Below, piece after piece: positions 56,905-64,000 of a stretch of DNA of 64,000 nt. Source of the DNA: Artemisia argyi (taxonomy: Eukaryota > Streptophyta > Magnoliopsida > Asterales > Asteraceae); contig CM060693.1 of NCBI GenBank assembly GCA_030686995.1, positions 111,564,228 through 111,628,227 of the forward strand, written 5' to 3'. The notes beneath the pieces were generated by a model, which saw only the letters and a list, made by a program, of their open reading frames with translations, was not told where the DNA came from and did no database searches. Position 1 is the first letter of the stretch; every line of letters begins with the position of its first letter. The position numbers and the translations under genes were made by a program.

Positions 56905-57115
56905 CCTACTGTTTCCAGCATGGAAAATTGAGACTTAGCCATTTTCTTCACTTTTATGCTCCAAAAACGTCCAAAATGGCTTCTTTTCCAGAATTCACTC
57001 TCCAAGTACCTAAAATCACAAAAGGAATGATTTAGGGCAATATTTGATCAAATAAAGTCGGATTCGGGCTTAAATGACCCCCTAAAAATGGATCATTTTT
57101 CGCCTCATCACACCA

Positions 57116-57715
57116 GTTGCTCGTATCGAGGCCATTAGAATCTTCCTTGCCAATACTGCTAGCTGTATCATGATTGTTTACCAGATGAATGTTAAGACTG
57201 CCTTCCTGAATGGAGATTTGAAAGAAGTGGTCTACGTCACTTAGCCTGAAGGCTTCGTGGACCCTAAACGACCAAATCATGTATATCGTTTGAAGAAGGC
57301 ACTTTATGGTCTAAAGCAAGCTCCTAGAGTCTGGCACGACACCTTGTCCAAGTTTTTCCTTGCAAACTGATTCACCAAGGGTGTTGTTGATCCTACCTTA
57401 TTCACTAGGAAGATGGGAAACAAACTACTTCACGTTCAAATTTATGTAGATGATATCATCTTTGCATCGTCCGACTCCAATAAATGTGATCAATTTGCAA
57501 AGAAAATGAGTTCCAAGTTTCAAATGTCTATGATGTGACAAATGTCTTTCTTCTTAGGGTTACAAATCTCACAAAATCCAAGCGGCATCTTCATTAATCA
57601 AGCCAAATATGCTAGTGACATTCTAAAGAAGTTTGGGTTTGAATCAAGTGACACTGTTGACACACCAATTATTGAAAGATCCAAACTTGATGACGATCCA
57701 ACAGACACGGAGGTC
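57116..57715 (+). pseudogene. pol: Reverse transcriptase of element A, continued and truncated
   Basis: The frame resumes as [20 protein letters not shown] and keeps [36 protein letters not shown] and the catalytic block VQIYVDDIIFASSD near 57440. TAG 57242-57244 (Gln expected), TGA 57368-57370 and TGA 57536-57538 break it. After SFFLGLQISQNPSGIFINQA and KFGFESSDTVDTPI the copia similarity ends near DDDPTDTEV (about 57715). RNase H and the 3' LTR of A are not in the window. Confidence 0.8.
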
Positions 57716-60052
57716 ATACACAAGCATCTCACAAATAGTGTTTAGATACTCACATCTCTCGGGTGTAATAAAGTACAAATTACAATATGGAAACGGAAGA
57801 TATCTCTCACTACCTGTCATAGCAAAATAGATTACCATAGGCTTGGGAAAGGATCAAACCTCCACCACATGGCGTAAGCACCTAGGATAAACTATCAAAG
57901 AGGTCTTTTAAAGGGTTGTAACGTTAGGTATAGGGATATGAATTACACGGTTTTGTTGGATAAATGAAGTTTTACTGGTGGCGAGTTAACAATCTTGGTT
58001 AATTACATGTACAATATGGCGTTGCTAAGCCAAGACTAGACTCGACTTAAGCTAATAAATGAAAAATAACAAAAACATAAAATAAACATAGAATGAAACG
58101 GGATGGTAGTCCGTATGTTTTTTTTTTCTATTTTTTTTCTTTTCTTTTTCTTTATTCTTTTGAATTTATTTTTTTATTTATTTTTTTATTTTTTTTTTAG
58201 ACATACACTCTTACCCTACCATCCAAAATAATACATCATAGGGGATGAGAATTCCCCTTACACTTGAATTTTTACATACTTTACATTAAACTAATCTAAT
58301 GACTCGAATTAAGAAAATCAAAACACTTGGAGCACTTTTAAGATTAACGCACATATGGGGGTAATAATATTATGTTCTTCCCCATTACTCTATAAAATAA
58401 GTACTTACCCATGAGTCCCAATCGTCCCAAAACAATATGTACAAGGATATGACTCGACTTAGCAACCATGTAATCAATTAGAAAGTTAACTTAGGGTTTA
58501 ACAAATAACATTAATGCACTAAAAATGAGCGCATACACGGAAGGCTAAGGCGATTTGGGTGTACATTTAAGTGGGGTGTAACAAATTCTTTCTTTAAGTA
58601 AGATGCTTAAAGTTAGAAACGAAAAGATAGGCTCGGAGAGGTGTACTAGGGATATCGTGTACTAAAAATGAGTACAACGCTAAGGTGTGGGAAAAAATTA
58701 GTTGACTTAACTAGCCAAGTAATATGACTTAAATGGTCAAGTAATTATGATACGGGTTTAACACAAGGGTAATCCTAATGCCTCTTATCATGTAGTAAAT
58801 CCTACCACACAAATGTAGTCTCACTAGCGGTCTCGGGATGCATCACTAACGCAAGTTCTAGAATCTAAATGCTACCGGTACACTCATAAGCACTCATAAT
58901 AAATGTTTTTCCTATCAAATCTAAAGGCGAACCTCACATATTTGGGTGGAAAATTTTTCTAAATATACGGTTATGTGCTAGTCATACAATCTCCTATCCA
59001 TGAGACGCTTGCTATGGCTAAAGTTTCACTCCTAAATGTTGTAAAAAATTTTAAATTTGGCGCTAAAATTACACTAACAAGTATTTCTCATAGTTTTATT
59101 ACACATATACCATCAAACAAAACAAACTCAAGCGAAAGTGCATATGTAAGGTATCATCTTTTTACCCTCCCCTTACACTTAAGATGAACATTGTCCCCAA
59201 TGTTCAAGTAAAGAATGTAAAAGTTAAAAAGTAAAGAGAATGAAATCAAATACTCCCCTGATTCGCTCGGTATGGATTATAGGTTGGCCAGGTTAAATCT
59301 TCTTCCAAGAAAATGAACAATCAAAGCTTCCCTTCCAGAATATAAATCATCTCCTTGTCGAACATAACCTGTAAATCCTGACAAAAATAGACAAGACAAC
59401 CTCGCATAAAATCGGCGGCATCCTATATAAGTTTCTAAATTCTAGAAAACAAAGTAAGATATAATGCTTGTGGAATGAAGTTTGCAGATTTCCTGGAGAT
59501 TATAAAACTTAATAATTCACAAAAACCATAAGACTCCGTTAGAAAAACAAAACCGGTAAAATTTCCAGATTTTAACTCCTGACGCCGTCAAGAGTAAACC
59601 TCTGACACCGTCAGAATGGACCTGCAGAAATTCTTATGTTAAGTTTCCAGAAAATTTCTGGAAAAACTTGGTCCTACTTCCTGGAAAATCCTGCAAAACT
59701 TCATTATGACTCAATACAAGCATTTGACTCTAACAAATACGAATATACATGCTCATTTATTCTTGTGGAGAATCATGATCGGTTTGTTTCTTAAAAACAT
59801 ATTTGGGGTTTCCCCTTACACTTATCTTTTGCAAAAATACTTTTAGGTTGGAGTTAAGACTAGGCCAAACAACATAGTAAAGTGTTTCCACATTTTAATT
59901 TAGAAACATGATCAACCAACAATAAAAATAAAGCATGCATACGGAAGCAAATAAAAAACAAACGAATAAAATCACACAAAACATGGGTTGCCTCCCAAGA
60001 AGCGCTTTTCTTTATTTACGAGTCTTGTAGCTAGACTCAAGGTCATGGGTTA
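57716..60052 (-). other. Non-coding 3' region of element H
   Basis: No gene is supported on either strand. On the minus strand GTGTAAGGGG occurs three times (plus-strand CCCCTTACACTT at 58254-58265, 59169-59180 and 59812-59823), each like a polypurine start. GAACATTGGGGACAATGTTC, an inverted repeat typical of Athila-type 3' regions, lies at 59187-59206. A T-rich run is at 58118-58199. TGACGCCGTCA (59580) and TGACACCGTCA (59603) repeat the G-LTR motif. I found no clear 3' LTR. Confidence 0.5.
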
Positions 60053-60925
60053 CTACGTGACCTCATCATCAAACGTCACATCCTCCTCACTAATCATTTC
60101 ATTGTTATTTTCTTGGTAATGTTTTACACATTGTATGTTAACCGTGAATTCCCTACCTTCATCATCAATTAACACTATCGCTCCAAATTTAGAAGAATTC
60201 TTTACCGTGAACGGCCCATACCATCTAGACTTAAGTTTTCCCAGAAATAATCTCAACCGAGAATTGTATAATAGGACCTTGTCTCCTTCTGAAAATTCTT
60301 TGGGTTTCTTAATTCTTTGATCATGCCATCTTTTAGCTCTTTCTTTATATGTGATGGAGGATTCGTAGGCTTCTAGTCTAAGCTCATCAAGCTCGTGTAA
60401 TTGCAAAAACCTATTATTCCCAGCAGTTGTGTAATCTAAGTTGCATGCCTTAAGCGCCCAACAAGCCTTGTGTTCTAATTCTACTGGTAAGTGACATGCC
60501 TTACCATACACCATGCGGAACGGGGTCGTTCCAATAGGTGTTTTGTAAGCAGTTCGGAATGCCCATAAGGCTTCGTCGAGTTTGAATGACCAGTCCTTTC
60601 TGACCTTTTCTATTTGTGCATTGCAAAAATGTGTCCCCCTATCACTGATGAGAGCTTTCGGAATCCCGAATCTTGCGAAAAGCTTTTTCAGGAAATGAAT
60701 GACTACTCTTGCATCATTGGTCCTAAGGGCTTGTGCCTCAACCCATTTGGAAACATAGTCAATGGCGACTAAGATGTACTCGTTTCCCCCAGAGGATGGA
60801 AAGGGTCCCATGAAGTCAATCCCCGAAACATCGAATACCTCACAAACTTGTATAAAGTTATGAGGTGCCTCATCCCTATGTGATATATTTCCGGCTCGTT
60901 GACATGCATCGCACGCCTGCACCAT
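60053..60925 (-). pseudogene. Integrase of element H with in-frame core deletion
   Basis: 290 open codons. The zinc-finger Cys pair is in [12 protein letters not shown]. Core: [35 protein letters not shown] (first Asp region) and [18 protein letters not shown] (second Asp). The next residues are [20 protein letters not shown]. In gypsy integrases about 45 residues with the HPQTSGQVE block, holding the catalytic Glu, belong between them, so an in-frame deletion near 60595-60620 removed the third catalytic acid. The C-terminal DNA-binding domain is kept ([29 protein letters not shown]). It ends at TGA 60053 after DVTFDDEVT. The open frame is misleading, because the enzyme cannot be active. Confidence 0.8.
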
Positions 60926-60952
60926 TTCTTTTACATCACGGAAAATTGTGGG

Positions 60953-61378
60953 CTAATAGAATCCTGCATCGAGAATCTTTCGGGCGGTCACGTTTATCCC
61001 ATGATGCCCGCCAGAGGGACCAGATTGACATTCCCTCATAATCTTAACTGCCTCATTTTCCGAAAAACAACGCCTTATAATGTGGTCAGGACACCTTCGG
61101 AATAAAAAGGGTTCATCCCAAAAGTAGTATTTTAGCTGGGAAAAGAACCTCTTCCTCTCGTACTTAGTCAGGTGTTCTGGAACAAGTCTACATCTACTTG
61201 CGAAGTAATTAGCAAAGTCGGCGTACCATGGCTCCGAATCCATCATTGACATCAGTTGTTCGTCAGGAAACGAATCCCTAATCTCACTTCTATCGTGCTT
61301 ATCCAAGGGGTTTTCAAGACGAGATAAATGATCTACGGCTAGATTCTCTGTCCCCCCTCTTATCGCGAATCTCAACAT
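60953..61378 (-). pseudogene. RNase H end and integrase zinc-finger start of H
   Basis: This continues the RNase H tail ([19 protein letters not shown]) in a shifted frame. The linker follows (MMDSEPWYADFANYFASRCR), then FFSQLKYYFWDEPFLFRRCP and the His part of the HHCC finger (GPSGGHHGINVTARKILD). It stops at TAG 60953-60955 in GFY*PTIF, where Trp is expected (TGG to TAG). The next codons [17 protein letters not shown] lead straight into the integrase piece. Confidence 0.75.
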
Positions 61379-62297
61379 CGAATTCTTGTAACAACAAGAT
61401 CCACCGAATTAGTCGTGGCTTGGCATCCTGCTTCGCAAACAGATACCGAAGAGCTGAGTGATCAGTGAAGACGACTGTCTTTGAAAGGACAAGATATTGT
61501 CGGAATTTGTCGAATGCAAATACTACGGCTAATAATTCTTTTTCGGTGGTGGAGTAGTTCTCTTGAGCGGGATTCATGGTTTTGCTAGCGTAGTAAATAG
61601 GTTGGAAAAGCTTGTCACGTCGTTGACCTAATACAGCCCCGACAGCGAAGTCGCTAGCGTCACACATGATTTCGAATGGTGACTCCCAGTTGGGTGTGAT
61701 CATGATTGGAGCTTGAGTGAGTTCCCTTTTTAAGAGATCGAAAGCATCTTTGCATTCTTGGGAAAAATCGAATGGAGCATCCTTCACAAGCAATTGAGTC
61801 ATTGGCCGGGCAATTTTTGAGAAGTCTTTGATGAATCTCCGATAAAATCCGGCGTGCCCCAAAAAGCTGCGTATTGCCTTAACAGTCGTGGGGTATGGTA
61901 ACTTAGATACAGCTTCAACTTTAGCTTGGTCCACCTCTATTCCGTTCCCTGAGATCTTATGCCCTAACACAATCCCTTCCTTTACCATGAAATGACACTT
62001 TTCCCAATTTAACACCAAGTTGGTTTCCTCACAACGTTTAAGCATCTTTTCTAAATTAGCAAGAAAGCGGTCGAAGGAGTTTCCGATGACTGAAAAGTCA
62101 TCCATGAACACTTCCATGCTGTCTTCCATGAGTTCGTGAAAGATTGCGGTCATACAACGTTGGAAAGTGACGGGGGCATTGCATAGCCCAAAAGGCATCC
62201 TTTTGTAGGCAAATGTTCCATAGGGGCAAGTAAACGTGGTCTTTTCTTGGTCCTCGGGTGCTATGGGGATTTGAAAATATCCAGAGAATCCATCCAA
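61314..62297 (-). pseudogene. pol: Reverse transcriptase and RNase H of element H
   Basis: 327 codons. RT fingers/palm run [40 protein letters not shown] and the catalytic block [15 protein letters not shown] (FMDD at residues 64-67). Next come [20 protein letters not shown] and [20 protein letters not shown]. RNase [41 protein letters not shown] and [20 protein letters not shown]. The true frame shifts near 61370 into the next piece. Upstream it is separated from 62325 by a single TGA. Confidence 0.85.
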
Positions 62298-62324
62298 GAA
62301 GCAATAGTACTCGTGTCCAGATAA

Positions 62325-63674
62325 TCACTCTAACATCTGATCAATGAATGGTAAGGGAAAGTGATCTTTCCTCGTGACATCATTGAGCTTTCGATAGTCG
62401 ATGCATACCCGCCATCCAGTGACAGTTCTCTGGGGCACCATCTCACCCTTGTCATTCTTTACTACAGTCATTCCACCCTTTTTAGGTACAACCTGCACAG
62501 GACTGACCCATGGGCTATCCAAGATCGGGTAAATCAGTCCTGCATCCAAAAGTTTCATAACTTCTTTCTTTACTACTTCCTTAATGTTAGGGTTCACTCG
62601 CCTCTGGGGTTGCACAGTAGGTTTATAATCTTCCTCCATAAGAATCTTATGTGTGCAAAAAGTTGAGTCAATCCCCTTAATGTCGGCCACACTCCATGCG
62701 AGTACCCCCTTGTATTTTTTTAGGACCTCTAAGAGTTTAACTTTTTGTTCTTGTTCCAAGGAAGAGTTTATGATTACCGGGAGTTGGTCCTCCCCCTGAA
62801 GGAAGGCATACTCCAAATGGTTAGGAAGCTCTTTAAGGTCAACGTTAGGAGGTTCGATAATAGAAGGTTTGAGCTTGTTTTCGGGCTTTCGGAGCTCGAG
62901 ATGCTCCGTTGCCTCTTGTCTGGGGTAGAAGGAGACTGCATTAACATCCTCCGTCTTTTCCACCTCTAGCAAAGGCAGAAAATTCTCGTCCCGTAGCCAG
63001 CCTTCATCGATTTGTTCATCAACGCAACTATCAATGACATCTGTGAGTTCATCTACTTCCCCGATAAAGTAGAGCCGGTTGGCTGCTTCGAGGGAGAGGT
63101 CCATAGAATCCTTAATGTCGAAGGTTGTGCTATCGTCTCCCACTCGTAAGGTCAATTTGCCATCGTAGACATCGATGACAGCACGAGCGGTAGCAAGAAA
63201 TGGTCTACCTAAGATGATAAGTACCAAGTCATCCTCCTCCATATCCAGGATTACAAAGTCGACCGGGAATTTGAATTTCCCAACTTTGACTAGCACATTC
63301 TCGCATATCCCTACGGGGTACTTGACTGATCTATCGGCTAGTTGGATGTTCATACGGGTAGACTTCAATCCAGAATATCCTAGTTTACGGAACATAGAGT
63401 GAGGCATGAGATTGATACTCGCTCCCAAGTCGGCAAGAGCATTCTTGATTGATAGAGGTCCTATGGAGCAAGGCAAGGTGAAACTGCCCGGATTGTCTAC
63501 CTTCTTTGGTAGCCCTCGATGGGTTACCACTGAGCATTCTTCCCCCAGGGTCACAAGACCCTCGAGTTTCTTCCTGTTAGCGAGCAGCTTTTTGAAGTAT
63601 GTGCTATACTTTGGCATATGATAGCAAGCATCAAGGAGAGGTATGGTGACAACTGAGTCTTTTAGGTATGACAA
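62325..63674 (-). pseudogene. pol: Protease and RT N-terminus of element H
   Basis: 449 codons. The first 100 read MSYLKDSVVTIPLLDACYHM and PKYSTYFKKLLANRKKLEGL. The aspartic protease follows: ALADLGASINLMPHSMFRKL (catalytic D-L-G-A), then FVILDMEEDDLVLIILGRPF, LATARAVIDV. An acidic linker of about 150 residues leads to RT (VLAWSVADIKGIDSTFCTHK, GLIYPILDSPWVSPVQVVPK, TGWRVCIDYRKLNDVTRKDH, FPLPFIDQMLE). It ends at TGA 62325-62327 where the family has Arg (CGA to TGA). [12 protein letters not shown] follows in the same frame. Confidence 0.85.
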
Positions 63675-63854
63675 GAACCTCTTCTTATCATTCTCGGTTT
63701 TCTGATTCCTTAACCGGGATGGGAATGGAATTCTAGTGGGTTAGGAGGGGCCGATGGGGAAGGGATCGTTATGGGCGGTTGGTCTGGAGTGCCAATGCCG
63801 ACCTCCTGCTCCTCCTCCCCAGGTTTGTCTGGATCGGGGGTGACGGGGGACGAG
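63675..63854 (-). pseudogene. gag: End of gag of element H, cut by an LTR
   Basis: Going upstream from 63674 the minus strand reads RLRNQKTENDKKRF and a Pro/Glu-rich stretch (DPDKPGEEEQEVGIGTPDQP). This is the linker between gag and protease. It stops at 63855 where an LTR of the G family begins. Confidence 0.55.
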
Positions 63855-64000
63855 TGATGCGTGGGAATCGCACCTTGCTTTACCTCTCGAGGGATCTCGA
63901 GAAGCTTACAACCCCCACCAGGCAGTGTACCTGATCGTTGTAGTATAGTATAGTGACAAGTACCGGGGGATTGATCGTTCAGCTTAGGAATAGTGTCGCT
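63855..64000 (-). repeat. LTR of the G family, partial, running off the window
   Basis: From TGATGCGTGGGAATCG it matches the start of solo LTR G (55704 onward) almost base for base to the window end. Near the start it has CACCTTGC where G has AACAGGC. By the orientation of G this is the U5 end of a minus-strand LTR. No primer-binding site separates it from the gag of H, so it is either a separate insertion or a deletion product. Confidence 0.8.

Larger units (their letters stand above)
55704..57110 (-). mobile_element. Solo LTR G, 1.4 kb, TSD CACCA
   Basis: The plus-strand ends are TGATGCGTGGG and GCCTCATCA, flanked by CACCA at 55699-55703 and 57111-57115, in the RT of A. The only convincing TATA box (TATATATAG, minus, about 56664-56671) and the following leader-like sequence read on the minus strand, so the LTR is oriented minus with U3 at 57110-56680. 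No primer site or pol is inside. A second copy of the same LTR starts at 63855. U3 carries the TGACGCCGTCA array. Confidence 0.85.
6615..57715 (+). mobile_element. Copia element A, plus strand, split at three places
   Basis: This is the outermost recognisable element. The 5' LTR is 6615-6972, the leader 6973-7978 and the start of gag 7979-8577. Coding resumes at 28525-30664, after D, then at about 51476-55703, after C, and at 57116 to about 57715, after solo LTR G. Domain order is Gag, CCHC, long coiled-coil linker, protease, integrase, reverse transcriptase, which is Ty1/copia order. The protein reads like the large gag-pol copia families common in Asteraceae (recognition by eye). RNase H and the 3' LTR are missing, because sequence of element H takes over near 57715. 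Many stops and several frameshifts show it is dead. The right boundary is approximate. Confidence 0.8.
57716..63854 (-). mobile_element. Athila-like gypsy element H, minus strand, decayed
   Basis: In transcription order: end of gag (63854-63675), protease-RT (63674-62325), RT-RNase H (62297-61314), RNase H/integrase linker (61378-60953), integrase (60925-60053), then 2.3 kb of non-coding 3' sequence. The protease form ADLGASINLMP and RT block [20 protein letters not shown] are characteristic of the Athila group. No flanking LTR pair is recognised. The left limit, where it meets element A, is uncertain and its 5' side is cut by the LTR at 63855. Confidence 0.65.

Noticed and set aside
55704..57110. 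Small class II DNA transposon in RT of A
   Set aside because: The 5-bp duplication, TG...CA ends, length and TATA box fit an LTR, and a second copy begins at 63855. Terminal similarity (TGATGCG and its reverse TGATGAG) is too short for a terminal inverted repeat transposon.
58118..58199. Long T-rich tract as a possible poly(A) tail of a retroposon
   Set aside because: It is interrupted by many C and A bases and I could not find TSDs or a body ending there.

Overview
This window is plant nuclear repeat DNA, almost certainly from a eudicot and most likely from the daisy family (Asteraceae). The family guess comes from how the retrotransposon proteins read and is inference. I found no ordinary host gene, tRNA, rRNA, bacterial-type operon or CRISPR array. 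Nearly every base belongs to LTR retrotransposons (Ty1/copia and Ty3/gypsy) inserted into one another. Target-site duplications (TSDs) can be read directly for five insertions, so the order of events can be reconstructed.

Layout. Positions 1-3156 and 6431-6614 hold old plus-strand material: a broken plant-transposon-type ORF (581-1587), a promoter-like block (2060-2606) and a Pro/Ser-rich ORF (2688 onward). That ORF is split by a gypsy solo LTR (3157-6425, TSD TTGGA). Copia element A runs on the plus strand from 6615 to about 57715. Its gag is split by gypsy element D (8578-28524, TSD GATCG). The 3' LTR of D is split by gypsy element E (14440-27760, minus strand, TSD AATAT). E itself carries a poly(A)-tailed insertion F (18684-20432) between its RNase H and integrase.

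Element A resumes at 28525 and is broken again at 30665 by copia element C (minus strand, 30665 to about 51475), which has lost its 5' end. The pol region of C is split by copia element B (minus strand, 38573-47458, TSD GAATC). A resumes at about 51476, and its reverse transcriptase is split by a solo LTR G (55704-57110, TSD CACCA). From about 57716 to 63854 lies a decayed minus-strand Athila-like gypsy element H. A second LTR of the G family begins at 63855 and runs off the window.

How the parts work together. Each element once encoded the usual set: Gag with CCHC knuckles, aspartic protease, integrase, and reverse transcriptase with RNase H, transcribed from the 5' LTR and primed mostly by initiator tRNA-Met. 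All copies here are disabled. Most of the premature stops I could assign are C-to-T type changes (CAA or CAG to TAA or TAG, CGA to TGA, TGG to TAG), as expected for methylated, silenced repeats.

Most interesting are the parts that the standard retrotransposon set does not explain. Element C carries a roughly 1170-codon extra ORF after RNase H, plus a separate opposite-strand ORF (35882-36340) with its own gene-like flanks. Element B carries an extra ORF of about 203 codons (40393-41001) behind an internal copy of the palindromic module and TATA arrangement of its own LTR. The G LTR carries an array of TGACGCCGTCA elements upstream of its TATA box. The first 3 kb repeat the same plan of GC-rich repeated motif, then TATA, then a small Pro/Ser-rich ORF.
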